Positions 35,713-48,270 of a stretch of DNA of 64,000 bases are shown here, one piece after another (position 1 is the stretch's first letter; every line of letters starts with the position of its first letter). The notes below the pieces were generated by a model. It searched no databases, was not told the DNA's origin, and saw only the letters and a program-made list of their open reading frames with translations. A program made the position numbers and the translations under genes. This DNA is from Luscinia megarhynchos (Eukaryota; Chordata; Aves; Passeriformes; Turdidae): assembly GCA_034336665.1 (NCBI GenBank), contig CM067568.1:14603983-14667982 (forward strand), written 5' to 3'.

Positions 35713-37164
35713 CACAATAACCACACCAATGGTAGAAGGGACATGGTGACACAAGTGTCTGACACTGCCTTTCAAAAGTTGATTTTCAGAGAGGACAGAG
35801 GAGGTCTGGTTGCACTTACTCCTCTCTGGCTCAGGGAGTACTCACAGTGTACATGTGCAAGTGAGTAGACCATGTGGGACCAGCTCTGATATGCATTATT
35901 TATACAACAGTTCTACTGACTTAAAAACTAATAAATCCACAGCCTGCAGATGATGTGCAGACACACAGACACATCATCACAAATATAACTTTATCTTGAT
36001 TATTTGTGTTTTTTCCCCCTGCTGCTGCACAACAGAGCATCCAGTACAATAGCAAAGTAAGCCTCTGGCTAAAGTGTAAGCTTGCTTAAATCACAGCGTT
36101 TCTCCAATGCAACTGACACATAGAAGTGAGTGCCATTTTCCAGGCAACCATTTCTACAGGAATATTTCACACAGAGGAAACGCTGTCAAGCTTGTTTGCA
36201 ATGCATTGCTGCAAAATGCTCCACACTTCCCTTACTCTCTGAGTGCCCTCGACTCCTGGTGAGCTTTTCACTGAGGAAGATCCATGTGTTTGGATAGAAG
36301 TGAAACACATAGTCTGTAACTTTGCACAATACAAGTGAAAGCACAATACAAGAGGTCAAAAAGAGGTTTCTCTCCTTATGTATTGTAATTATGGTCTGTT
36401 TATAATTCTACAGTTAATTTAGGGCTTGTATGTCCCCGCTGGACAAAGCAGCTTGCCCTGTGTGGAAAATGACATTAACTCAATCTTTGCAGACTGTCCC
36501 TGAGCCTACAAATGCTTTTGTTGGTACAGTGAACACCTGTACTAATTACGCACTTCACTCACTCGGGGGTCACTGCTCATGGCAAAGGTTTTAAATCAGC
36601 CACCCCAGGAGACAGACATCATTATATTTCTGGAGCAGTCATTCCAGTGCTGCGAAACTAGGCAACCCTGGAAACAGATCCACACTCTGAAGTCTCTAAA
36701 GGTGAAAGACCGGGATACCCCATAGCTGGACACAGAATATTGGAATGAATAGAGGAAATTAAGAGAGTAATCTGAAACTGCCTTTGAAATCTTAAGTTTA
36801 GCACTATTTTTAGTGGTTCTGTGATTCTTCTGACTTTCAATTAATATCTTTTTTCCCATCTCTCATTGTATACCTATACCTGATGCAGCAGAACTTGTAA
36901 GCATGTGAGAGATGTCAAATACTTTAATTTTACTCACTTTGGAATTCACATGTGCTATTTATGCATCTACAGTTGTGCTGGAACTCAAATGCCAAGGACA
37001 GCATCCATTTCTTTCTCTGATGTAGTTCCCCACGAAGTCATGTCCAGCTCTTCCCAGAAAGTCCCTGTTCACACTGATGCTAATCAGCACTGGTACTTCC
37101 CTTAGCTCAATATGCAAAACTTGCAGAATCAATGGCATTTTATGGGAAAACCAGTGTCTAAGTG

Positions 37165-37178
37165 GCTGTAGGGGGCAG
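37165..37178 (+). promoter_or_regulatory. CTCF-like motif in the KCNQ1 intron
   Basis: GCTGTAGGGGGCAG agrees with the CTCF core CCASYAGRKGGCRS at 12 of 14 positions; both mismatches are at the less constrained start. It points in the opposite direction to the motif at 4127-4140. Binding is inferred, not shown. Confidence 0.3.
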
Positions 37179-37929
37179 AGATATCTGCATTTCACATTAC
37201 TCTTCTCCTAACCACTGCATGTAAAAGCTGTCAGCAGGTTTGTCACTGGGAAATCCCAGAGCAGAAGGTTACTTTAGGTAGGTGCTGCCTTCAATTAAAC
37301 ACACCCCAAGGTGTCATGCTGCCCTCAGTACACAAGTAACAGCATCTGCCAAAGGCAAGGAGCACTGAGGGCGTGGGCAGAGCTCTCCATCCAGCTTTCT
37401 GCAGCTGCTCTGTGCTCCAGTGCCATGTACGGGGTAAATAAAAGGGAAGCAGAGGCAGGATTTGTTCAGCAACAGCAAAGAACAGGAGCCAGGGCAGAAA
37501 AATAATGGAACCAGGGCAGAGAAGGGATCCTTGAAGTACTTGGCATTTTCACAACTGCCTCCTATGTGAATGCTAAAAAGGTTTTCAAAGATGCAAATGA
37601 CCAAATACACAAATTCTTCCTAAGATGCCTAGGAACTCTAACATTCAAGCCAAAGGCAATGAATCAATATATTTTCTATCAAATTATCTCCAGAGTCTTT
37701 AATCTGCACTTCATCTTTACGAGCACACAGCATAAATTTTCATGCACATGTAGATGCAAATTTTTTCCTACCGTTTGTGTGACCCTTTTCAGCCAGATTC
37801 ATTAGGCAACGTTAGAAAAACAATAATGCCTTGAGCTCTGTGTACTGCATGAGCCTCTCTCTCTCCCTCGGCTGACTCAGGAACGGGACATGTTTTGCAA
37901 CAATGTCGCCTAAATATACAATAGTCCCA

Positions 37930-37998
37930 GTTCACTCCTCTTTCATTCCAGGGTAAATGAGGAGTAAACTTATTGATGTCAATGGGATTAAGGTAATA
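37930..37998 (+). repeat. Ancient amniote repeat fragment
   Basis: The words AGTTCACTCCTCTTTCATTC, CAGGGTAAATGAGGAGTAAA and GATGTCAATGGGATTA follow a pattern seen in old, widespread amniote repeats (AGTTTACTCCTGATTTACACC, GTAAATGAGGAGTAAC, GAAGTCAATGG). I cannot name the family with certainty. Confidence 0.4.
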
Positions 37999-39269
37999 TA
38001 AATGCCCTGAAAAGATGGATCACAGCTAGCACTCAGAAGAGCACACTCCAAAGGTTTGTCCACTTGCACGCAACATATCCCCTACAGTAATAGAATCTAG
38101 TAAATGACACATGTCACTGCAAAGAACTCCTGTGACTAAATGGTGCATTGTGTAAAGCAGACCTTTCTTCAGTGCACAGAGACAGTCTTTTCTTTTACTT
38201 TTTAAAACCCAACCCTGTCATGCAAATTCTAGCCAAGCCTTCGCTGTTCTGTTATTTAAATTTCTTAAAACTTCACAGCTTCATAGAAAACACACTATTA
38301 AAAAAAAAATCCAACTTAAACAGAAAACACCAAACTTGGCAGGGATTATTCAGACAAACTATAGTTTTGGAAAAGAAATTGCAAGGTTTCTAGCATACAC
38401 TGTAAAAGTAATGAAAACCAAAAGGTTATCTGAAATGTAATTTAAAGAAATGTGTTTGCATTGTTTTCAGATAAAACAATCCTGAGGCCATGTGTAGAAG
38501 CCCTGAGCTGCAGGACAGTAATGAGTTTGTGGATCAGGACTGTAAATTCCCTTGCTGTGAATGTGGGAGCCATCAGGAGCACACAGGATTGAGTCAGCAG
38601 TTACCAAGGCACATACATACAGCACAGGCCACTCAAGCCTCTGAACTGCCATTTATCATTTCCTGACAGAACAGTTTCTTGGCAAACCTCCTTTAAAAAC
38701 AATTTTTTTCCAAAACAACCAACCATTCCAGCAGGCTATGAATACCACTATAATTTGGTCTATTTTTCATATCAAGTAGACTACGGGCTCTGGTTTTCAG
38801 TTAATTAAAGAAACTTTCTTTTCAGATTTCCAAACATCGTTTGCAGCAGGGTAGAACTCACAGCGAGCCAGCCCTAAAATCAACTGCCAGTTGCAGACTG
38901 AACAGTATGGAAATGGAAGGAAAATTCCCCCAAACATAAATAAACCCAAGGTTTGAAGTTGCAAAGCCCAGCTTACATAACACCAAATTTAGTTGCCCTG
39001 CCAAACTGTAAAATTTGGCCTTGGATGAAAATTGCTGTCTTGGGCTTGCCTGTGTTTCATTCTCCTGAATGTGTAATGGCTCTGAGCTGTCTGTCAGAAT
39101 TTGAACTCCACATGTTGCTGTTGTTTTTATTATTACTATTCCTACTACACACTAATAGCATTTTAGGAGCCTTGTCTGAGATCCACACATGCAGAGGAAC
39201 AGCCCTTGCCTTGAAAAATGCATGATCTAAAGAGATGAGATAAAAACAATGGGTGGGACAAAGATCAGA

Positions 39270-39385
39270 TTTTCATTCCTGTTTTATACATATGCAACTG
39301 AGATATGGAGGGATTAAATGTCCTTCCTGTGCTCACACATAAAATATCTAGGGCTAAACCTAGGAACTGAACCAATGTTTTTCAG
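39270..39385 (+). repeat. MIR-like ancient repeat
   Basis: MIR-type core order is visible: TTCCTGTTTTATACATATGC, AACTGAGATATGGAGGGATT, AAATGTCCTTCCTGTGCTCA, then GGGCTAAACCTAGGAACTGA. It is strongly diverged. Confidence 0.5.
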
Positions 39386-39869
39386 TTCAAATCAATTTCA
39401 TCTTCCATCATTAACCCTTTACTTACTAACTACAAGTCTACTGCAACCTGTGTTTATAAGATGAGATCTCAGAGCTCTGTTCAGCCTTTGGGCACACAGG
39501 CTCCAAGCACAGGAACAGCACCCTTCTAACCTCTTGCAAGAATATATATGCTCATATAGCAGTAGTTACTCAGGAACTTATCACTTGAAGCTTTAGAAAA
39601 ACCCAGTTTAGGAAATCAAGTCCCATATTTTGATTTCTTATTTGGTGAAGGAAGTCTGGGTTCTGCTGTTTCTCTGCAGAGCCCTCTGTGCAAGCAGCCA
39701 CAGAAACAACAAACTGTGCCATGCTTCAGGGAAAAAGTAAATAATCACTTAAGGGATTTCTCTAAACATCTGACCTGCAGCTCACACTTTCTTACTAAAA
39801 ATAAGAAAGGAAAGAAAGAGTAGTTATGCATGTTTCAGTAAAGAATTGTATTACTTTGTCTTCTGAAGA

Positions 39870-40080
39870 ATTTTGCCAGGCTTGGTGCTGTGACCATTTA
39901 GATGGGGAGCCTGTACCAGTGCCCAACCACTCCCTGGGTGAAGAACCTTTTCCTGATATTCCACTTGAACTTCCCCTGAAGCAGCTTCATTCCATTTCCT
40001 CGTGTTCTGACTCTGGTGGTCAGAGAGAGGTGATCAGCACCTCCTCATCTGCTGCCCCCCTTGCCCTAGGAATGTGTGAT
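39870..40080 (-). mobile_element. CR1 LINE fragment (internal 3' region)
   Basis: The plus strand carries antisense CR1: GATGGGGAGCCTGTACCAGT, CCAACCACTCCCTGGGTGAA, GAACCTTTTCCTGATATTCC, CCCTGAAGCAGCTTCATTCC, then CAGAGAGAGGTGATCAGCAC. It lacks the terminal repeat. An open frame of 115 residues spanning it (39826-40173) is a by-product of this repeat. Confidence 0.88.
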
Positions 40081-42978
40081 TTTAGATGCTCTTACTTAGG
40101 TCAAGGTTTTGTTTTGTTGTTGGTTGGTTGTTTTTTTGAGGTATTTTTAAATACAAAGAATAAATGTACCTAGGATTCAACATCCAGATGAACTTCAACT
40201 CTTCATTCCAAAATATGGATATAGGAGAGCATCACAAAACACTTGTTAGGCTTAAGATAACCTCAATAATATGCAGAAAATGATATATCTCTTCCTATCT
40301 TTTTGCTTGCTGAAGCTTTTCAGCTGAAACATTCCTATAAATTTTAGTATGAGATGCCCAAAATGGAAAACTTCAGGTCAGGTGGCTAAATATGCACACA
40401 GTTAAAACAAAGCTTTATAGAGTTTTGGTAAGGATTGGAAGCACTCCTGATGACCACAACCAAGAGGAGTGTATACATAATAAACTCCAAAATACAGTTA
40501 ATGGAAGACAAACTGCTTCACAACTTGGCTGCAGTATCCCATTTTCAGTTACTTTTACAAAAAAAAGGGCTGCCATTACATGCCTTGGTCAGAAAATAGA
40601 ATTTCTGTTGTATGGGAAATTGTGGCACATCACGATTTTTTTAACCTCTAAAAATATTGAGATATTTCAAGGAGTGGAACTGGCAAACTATTTTAATTTG
40701 AAAACACATAAATGACTTTAGCTTAATAATGAATGTTGACAGCACTGAAATGTTTAATTAAAAAAGTAAAACTCTATCGCTATTCCAAAGGGCCAGAATG
40801 GAATAAAAAGAACAAAGTAGATTAAGTACAGTCTTTCAGTGCCTTTGGAGTAAAATGCTGACCACAATGAAAAAGTCTAAATCAATGATTCCAAGAAGGT
40901 TGATGGAAAATGTGATTCAAGTAGTCTTCTTCACATAAGACAACACAGAGGTTTCTAATGGAACTTGTTTTTCCAAAAAAGGCTGATTTCTGACTAAAAT
41001 AAGGTGTCTTGCTATTTGAATAACATCCCCTCTCCATGACAAAGCCCATCCATTTCTCAGTCCTTGTTGCCATCACCTTGTCCTCCTGAGATGTTACCCC
41101 AAGTACCTGCACACTGGGGAAGCACTTTGGAGAGACTTCTGAAGAACCACCTGCCACGAGCGGGAAATAATTTACAAAACTGCAGAATTTCCTATTTCTC
41201 TAAGTGGCTCTAACTTGCTCTTTCCAGCAGAAATCCCTGAGGAGATAAATTGGTTTTCCCTGTACAGAACTGCAACTGCTAATGCTGCAGAGCAATAAGA
41301 CTGCCAAAACCTTTGAATGGTTTTGGGATGGTTGAAGTGCACCAGTCAATCTCCAGCCTTGCTCAAGGTGAATAGGTAGCATGTTTTACCTGGGAGTCTG
41401 ACATGCAGACTGTGTTTTGGGATCACTGTGTGAAAATACCATGGCATGGAGGTCTCTAAAACTAGCCAGACATTTGCCATTGACTTTAAAAGCAGCAGAA
41501 GCACAGTCAAGAATGATTAATTTTTATTCACAACACACTTTAGGGTTAGTCCCAGGAGCATTCAGGTCAGGGCTGGCTCTGGAGGTGCTTCAATCTGCAC
41601 AGTCAATTAGTGTCAGTGCTAGTCTTCTTTTTCAAATTTTGACTAAAAAAAGTCTTCCTAAGACTTTTAGTTGCAGAAATGGATGGAAAATATAAATCCA
41701 TCCTGTGATTAGAGGTGAAAATTTTCCATTAATCTCTGGTCTTATTCAGTTTCAGTGACACAAGAAACCATCTTGACCCTATAGCCCAATTTGTTAAGCC
41801 AGTTCTTGTACACATTGATCTGATTACCAGGGAAAATACAGAGGGAAAAGAAAACAGTAAGAGCTGGTCATGTGGTTTTAGGAGACATGGAGCAAAAACC
41901 TGAGCCCTGCTTGCCTCTTGAGGATGGTAAGAAACTCAGGTTTGTGAAGGATATCTCTGGTAAATAAGGAATACAGAAAGATCTCCATGCTTCATGACAC
42001 ACCTGGCAATACCAATGGAAAATCTCAACTACTCCTGACAAGACCAGTGTACCACCAGAAACACCATGCAAAAGGAATTTAACATAGGCAAGGAATCACT
42101 GCATGGAAAATCCACTTGCACAGGGTAATTCTGGAAAACATGGAGGGGCACTGCCCTTTGAAGGAACCTTGCTCATGTTCCAGCCTGTTCTGGGCACTTC
42201 CCAGGAATACTTGCCCCTTGACTTGCACTCAAAGGGTTAATAAGGATAATACCTATTTCCTGGAAATCAGGGTGTGCCTTCTAACTGCCTGAAAGGCTTT
42301 CTTGATGAAGCCTTAACCTCTGCTTCCAAGATGACTCTTGTACCAGGCTGACCTGGCTGCTGGACACCCTCCTCAACCATCCACAGGAATCTCCCTCTTT
42401 GGCTATAAAGATTTCTGTATCATTTTTTAAATCCTGTTTTCTAGACAGGCCCTCTGTGTAATTATGACACTGCTTCTGATATGAATGGCTCTCCCTGCCA
42501 CCAACCTCCTCCCTGCTTTTCCCCTAAAATAAAATATGCTGGTTGGAAACCAAAACAAATAGTAGATTTTTATCATGCAGAATTTGTTAATAATACTTTC
42601 CCTGAAATAGTTCCCAGGCCTTTTTTAATGCTCAAATAAAGGCCCAAACATTTACAGCCAGCACTCTAAGCCAACTAATAATTTATTTGAGCCATACTGA
42701 AAAGCTCAAGAGGGATTTTGAATGAAAAATCTAGTGAACAAACTGATAGCCAAATACTGCCTTGGAGCCCTGCCACTGTAATACACAGGATGCACGGAGC
42801 TCTGTCAGTGACAGAGCCATACACTGAAAAACAGTCAATGGGATGGTAGTTAAGTCTTGTCAATCTAAAGCAAAAACAGATAATGTCTTTGAGTAAACCA
42901 TGAGCTTTAATATTTCCCAACTTCAGTAGCACAGAGATGATTAGGTAATAAATGCCTACTGCCTTAAAAACTTAAAAT

Positions 42979-42996
42979 AAATATATATATATATAG
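42979..42996. repeat. TA microsatellite
   Basis: A short run of alternating A and T (about eight TA units) lies in intronic sequence. Confidence 0.85.
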
Positions 42997-44874
42997 TTAA
43001 TCATTTGACAAGGCAAAACTCTGCTTTCAGAACATCATGGGAAAATTAATACATAGAGACTTCCCAAAGATTCTACTGAGTGTTACAGAATCTGCATGTA
43101 CAGACCAGGATTAAAGCTCATTGAATTAGAAAAAAGGCAGAATTCTTTTCAAAGTCACTTCAGAGCTATAAAATTGCTTTGAAGTATCTAGAGCCAAGCT
43201 GATTTTCAGGACTCAGCTGCCATCTTGCCAAACATAAAATTAAATACATATCAAGAAATAAAGAATTTTAGGGCATGTAAATAAACTATCTTCTCCAGTT
43301 ATTAGTTTGCAACATGAAGAACACGAAAAGGTTTATTCTGTAACTGAAAAAGTTTTTCCTTCTTCCTTTTGTTTTGTCTCATATTTTTCACCTGAGTTCA
43401 TAGCTGAAAGAAAATGAATTCATATAAGAGTAGCAACATGAAAAAACAGTCTTCACAATTTACTGCACAGTAGTTTGTTTCCAATATTGCAATAGATGCG
43501 AGTTTGAAGCACCCTGTGGCTTTGGCTGGAGCAAGAACACTGGTTTAGCCTTGATTTGAACCTGCTGTTTACAACACACTGTAAGCCCTTCCCATATGGC
43601 TGACTTTTAGTGAGGTTTATGTGAAAAAAAGAAAACCCACTGCCAATCGAACACAGGAAAAAGGAAAATATTTTGCACGTGTATATTTATTTTTACAATT
43701 ACTTTGGAGTGCAAAATGAATGAATTTATATTACAGAAAACGTACACTTTACTCTGACAAAATAATTGTGCTGCTCTTTTGCTTGTTATTTGGCCTGCAT
43801 GTAACACACAGAAGATATGGGACGTTCCAGCTGCAGCCTCTGAGAGACTGGATGTCCAAACTGCTGTGGTTTTTGCAGCTTTCCTGAACAAGGCTCCTGG
43901 TGCCTTTTAAACATTTTGCCCCATTAACTACCTTGGGGATATTCTGTGCATATGAGTATGCACATGAGTGTATTTAATTGATTGTTTCACCTTCTGAACT
44001 ACTCAGAGATCTGGAAATTACTTTCAATGAGCAAACAAACCATCGGAATAATCTCTGGAACTTATCTCAACCTCTGGAGACTCCAACGTTGAGCTAAATA
44101 CACCAGGAAGCCTGGATTTGTATTTCAGCACTTCTGTTTCCAGCCACGACCCAGAATCAGAGAGGAAATTTAAGAGGAAAAACAATTTGTAGCTAGAAAC
44201 AACTCAAAACTAATTTAGCAAGGCTCACTTGTATAGCATTTCATGTGTCCCCCACTGTCCCTTTGCTTAAGCCCTAACCAAGATTTATTTATGGCTGTGA
44301 GCAAATACGTGCACTGAGAACACTCCTCATCCCACCTCTCAGGGAGCAGGGGACAGACACAAAGATGTGTCTTGGTGATGCCTGGGCTCTAGAGCACACT
44401 CCATCTCACAGCTGCAAAACAACCCAGAGAAGAAAGATGCTGTCATAATTAGAAGTATACAGCATGGGCTCATGAGATTTGGGTCTTGAGTGGATTGTTT
44501 GAGAGAGAGAGAGCTCTGAAGTATGTAAAGAATTTAACTACTAGTCCCATGGTTTCTGTTCCATTTTTCATCCCTAACTGTGCACGTTTTTCCTGTTGCC
44601 ACAGCTCCCAAAGTGTAACACACCTCTCTGACTCACAGTGACACTGTCGTGGACACAAATGCATCTTCACACAAGGCAAACAGGCTCCAACCAGCTACAG
44701 AGCTGGGAGGAGAACAGATCTACAACTGCAGAAGTGGAGTTGAGCCTCCCAAATAGAAATGAAGGCGATGCAAACTTCTGAACTTTGGGAAAGTTTAAAT
44801 CTGTCTTTTCTCAACTCACAGCACTCTGACTCAGTACTCATCTCAATGCCTCACTGCAGTTTGGGGAGACAGGG

Positions 44875-45035
44875 AATAATATTTTTATTATTTCCATTCT
44901 ACAGATGGTCGAGCTGAAGCACTGCAAGGTTTATTGACTTACTCAGAGTTGCACAGCATGCTTGAATGGAAGCAGAACCCCAGCTGGCCTGATTCCCACT
45001 CCCGGGCTTTGAGCCGTTACACTCTCCTCTATTTG
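44875..45035 (+). repeat. MIR-like ancient repeat
   Basis: This is the clearest MIR-type copy: TTATTTCCATTCTACAGATG, GAGCTGAAGCACTGCAAGGT, TTATTGACTTACTCAGAGTT, GCACAGCATGCTTGAATGGA, CAGAACCCCAGCTGGCCTGA, then CACTCCCGGGCTTTGAGCCG. The words follow the MIR consensus order from the ATTTTACAGATGAGG block to the 3' end. Open frames over it are not genes. Confidence 0.7.
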
Positions 45036-45539
45036 CTCCTTTTAACATCTGATTATTTTACTGCTCTAATCAGCCCCCCATTTTATACTCAAATTATTTC
45101 CTTAGGTTACATTAAGCCCTTTTGTCACATTACCCAGACAAGACTATAGATATGTATTTTCAGCCATGCACAGGCAGAAATTTAGTTTCTTTTGTTTAAA
45201 TGCAAACATGGACAGGGTCAGTGAAAGTATCCAGACTCTGAGAAATTATTTCTCTGCTCATTTTCATGTTCACAACATGAATTACATTAAGAGGAGAAAT
45301 TAGTCATTAGCATCTCCCTGTATTTACTGAAAAACTAATAAAACATCACATTTTAAATGCTTGTTACTGCATACTTTTGTTAGCAAATCACCTCTCCCAG
45401 CACCAGTGACTAAACAACTGACATAGCTGGATCTTGGCTGAGACTGCTACAGAACAGCAGGAACACTGGTGAAGCATCTTCCAAAAGTGAGTTATTTATC
45501 TGGCCAGGGAGATTTTCCCCCCCCTTTCTCTCTCTCTTT

Positions 45540-45735
45540 CTGTGCGTGCTCATGAACCTGACCCAACACGTTTCCAGAAGAGACTCTGCGGTTGTTGTTG
45601 CCAGACAATGCCTGCAATCATTTTTCTCCAGCCCTACATCCAAACTAGGGGGAGGGCGGGGGGAGAAAGAGAGAAAAGCTCTTTTGTTTGGAAGTGTGAA
45701 GAGCTCTGTCGAAACACGTCTCTTCAGGGTAGTTT
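45540..45735. promoter_or_regulatory. CpG-retaining intronic patch, possible regulatory element
   Basis: This patch contains several CpGs (ACACGTTTCC, CTGCGGTTG, GGGCGGGGGG, GTCGAAACACG) in an otherwise CpG-poor intron. It also has a GC box-like GGGCGGGG run near 45655 and a pyrimidine tract just before it (about 45517-45540). A minus-strand 141-residue open frame crosses it without recognisable domains. The interpretation is tentative. Confidence 0.2.
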
Positions 45736-45914
45736 TAAGTTGCAGAACTGATAAGAAAAAAAACCCCAACATAATGATTTCCTTCTGCTTGCTATGCCTA
45801 CCCTCTGAGCACTCCCCTCTGCTTCTGGTGCCCATTAGGAATGAGACAACTCTCCAGGAAAAGACCCTCCCTGTAGGAATACATTCACTACACTTCTTTT
45901 TTTTCCCCCCCTAG

Positions 45915-46012
45915 GTTTCATAGAACCATTTGGGTTGGAAGATGACCTCTAAGATCATGGAGTCCAACAGAAATCTGGTCTCTGTAATTCTCCCCCACAC
46001 CACCACCAGGTA
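45915..46012 (-). mobile_element. CR1 LINE 3' end remnant
   Basis: Antisense CR1 3' end: TTTCATAGAACCATTTGGGT, TGGAAGATGACCTCTAAGAT, CATGGAGTCCAACAGAAATC. Only the first 60 bases are clear, and the element fades into the following CACCACCACCAGG. Confidence 0.85.
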
Positions 46013-46926
46013 CTCCCAAAGGGGCTTCTGTCTCCACATTAAATTGATGGAGTGTCCCAGTGTAGCTGACAATCTCTGCTGATCAGGCTGTTGTGCTCAA
46101 AACTGATGGACTGTGGGGCTCTCAGAGGGGAGGGCCAGTGCTTATTTGGAGGCTCTCTTCCATGCAAAGCATGAAACTTATGAGCTGGGGAAACTGCCTC
46201 TGGCCAGAACCCAGTCCAGGGAAGGTTTAAGTGGAAAAAAAATAATAAAAAATTCTCTTAATGGGATCTGCTAGAGCATCTGACAGTCAGAGAGAGTTAG
46301 TTTACTCATGGTTTAACTTGGTTCACAAAATTGAAAGAAAGACATCGTGCATTAGCTTAAAGTAGGTTGCAAAAGTGGTATGTAAGAAGCACTGGAGCAT
46401 CCAGCAGGGAAAAGCTCTTGATTGTAAGGAGAGCGGGAAAACAAGCCAAACTGTTCTTTTCACACTAATTCATTAAATAAATAATATTCCTGCCAAAAAG
46501 TTGCCAACCACCTTCAAACTGCAGAGCAACGTGTTCACACTGGATTAGCCCAGGAACGTAGCAGTTCCTGTCCATTCCTGCTTACAAATTTTTCAATTTT
46601 TTAAAAATAGAATAAAAAAAACATGCCTTTGCTTTGGAAGGAATTTTTAATGTGTGACTACTGTAATGCAGAATAAAGCAGTCTGCTTAATCTTTTTATG
46701 AAAGATGAACAAAATAGATTGGTCTTTGTTCAAGTTTGTTCTAGAAACAAGCTGGACTTAATCCTTTCAATAACAATCCCTGAATCTGTTCCTCACTACT
46801 TTAGACATTTTTCCAAGGAAAAAAAATACATACCTAATCTCCAAGGTACCCATGCTGTGAATCTGGATCCTGCTATGCTAGGCTACTCTATTACATCAGG
46901 TTTCTTTTCTCTTTAAGACATATCAG

Positions 46927-47008
46927 AAGAGAAAAATAAAAAAACAAAAAACCCAAAAACCCCAAACCTAAAAAACCACCAAAACACAAAGCCAAAAAAA
47001 CAATCAGA
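46927..47008 (+). repeat. A/C-rich low-complexity tract
   Basis: About 80 bases of A runs broken by C or CC (AAAAACCCCAAACC type), with almost no T. It is not clearly attached to a recognised retroelement. Confidence 0.75.
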
Positions 47009-47155
47009 GGAAAACTACAGTTAGCTTGGAGAAAAAGGGACTTTTCCAGTTTAAATGGATGTGCAGCCAACAATAAGCATAAGCTGTTTAAGCAATGAGC
47101 TTCATCATTTTACCATGCCTCTGCCAGGTTGCACTGTCTAAAATTGAAATTTACT

Positions 47156-47170
47156 CTGTGTGTGTGTGTG
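47156..47170 (+). repeat. TG dinucleotide repeat
   Basis: A short perfect GT/TG run of about seven units. Confidence 0.85.
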
Positions 47171-47601
47171 TTACTGTGTCTCTCTGGTGAGAAGAAAGAA
47201 GAATATGTTCAGATACTCTCTGCTCTTTATCTCAAGGACAGAGGTTTGCACTTCTATATGGTTAAAACCAGGTATGAGGTAAACTGCTGCATTCCTCAGG
47301 TGGCAGGGAGGAAAATAAACCTAGAAAATATATCTCTCACCAATCCAAATCTAATTAATCAGTTATTTCTGTGGATTAGTGATTTAAGAAAAAAATAGGC
47401 AGGCTGAGATAGGTTCATAGACAAAACTATTAACAATTCTTATGTGCTTTTTTTTTCTTTCTCCTTTTGCAACCAAACTCCAGAAAAAAAAATGTCACAG
47501 CTTTAAGGAACAGCCACATACAACTTCAGGGGCTTTTTTTGGACACCTGATGCACACAGATCTTTCTCTACAAACAGAGATAGTGACAATAACATGGACT
47601 G

Positions 47602-48270
47602 ATCACAGATTTATAGAATAGTTTGGGTTGGAAGGGACATTAAGGCCATCCAGTTCCAACCTCTTTGCCTTGAGCATGGAACCTTCCTCTATCCCAGGTA
47701 GCTCAGAGCCCCATCCAGCCCTGGCCTCAAACACTTCCAGGGATGGGGCACCCACAGCTTCTCTGGGCAACCTGTGACAGTGTCTCACAGTAAACAATTT
47801 CTCCCTAATACCTGATCTAAATCTTTCTTTCAGTTTGAAGCCATTCCTCCTTGTCTTGTCACTACATGTCCTGGTAAACAGTCCTCTTTATCTTGTAGGC
47901 TTCCTTCAGGTACAGGAAGGACATAATTAGGTCTCCCTGGAGCCTTTTCTTTCCCATGCTGAACAATCCCAACTCTTTCAGCCTTTCCTGGAGAGGTGCT
48001 CCATCCCTCTGATCATCCTGGTGGCCTCCTCTGCAGTTGTGCAGGAGCTTGATGCCCTTTCTGGGCTGGGGACCCCAGAACTGGATGCAGTGCTTCAGGG
48101 GGGTCTCAGCAGAGCAGAGCAGAGCTGAGGGGCAGAATCCCTTCCCTTGCCCTGCTGCCCACATGGCTTTGGATGCAGCCCAGGATACAACTGGCTTTTT
48201 GGGCTGTGAGTGCACATTGCTGGCTCCTGTTCAGCTGGAGCCAAAGGAATGCATCAGTTTGTACTGCTGC
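47602..48270 (-). mobile_element. Longest CR1 LINE copy in the window
   Basis: An antisense CR1 of about 670 bases, starting at the terminal end (ATTTATAGAATAGTTTGGGT, then TGGAAGGGACATTAAGGCCA). It continues through CCCCATCCAGCCCTGGCCTC, CACTTCCAGGGATGGGGCAC, CTTCAGGTACAGGAAGGACA, GGTGCTCCATCCCTCTGATC and CCAGAACTGGATGCAGTGCT, to CAGCCCAGGATACAACTGGC. It reaches the end of the reverse transcriptase region and 3' UTR but is far too short to be active. Open frames of 60-117 residues across it are repeat-derived. Confidence 0.95.

Noticed and set aside
40882..41157. Minus-strand QEDK followed by GT at 41077/41076, resembling the end of KCNQ1 exon 15 (VEDK)
   Set aside because: The residues before it do not match the conserved GARLNR sequence of exon 15, there is no acceptor at the expected 62-nt distance, and the donor GTGATG is poor.
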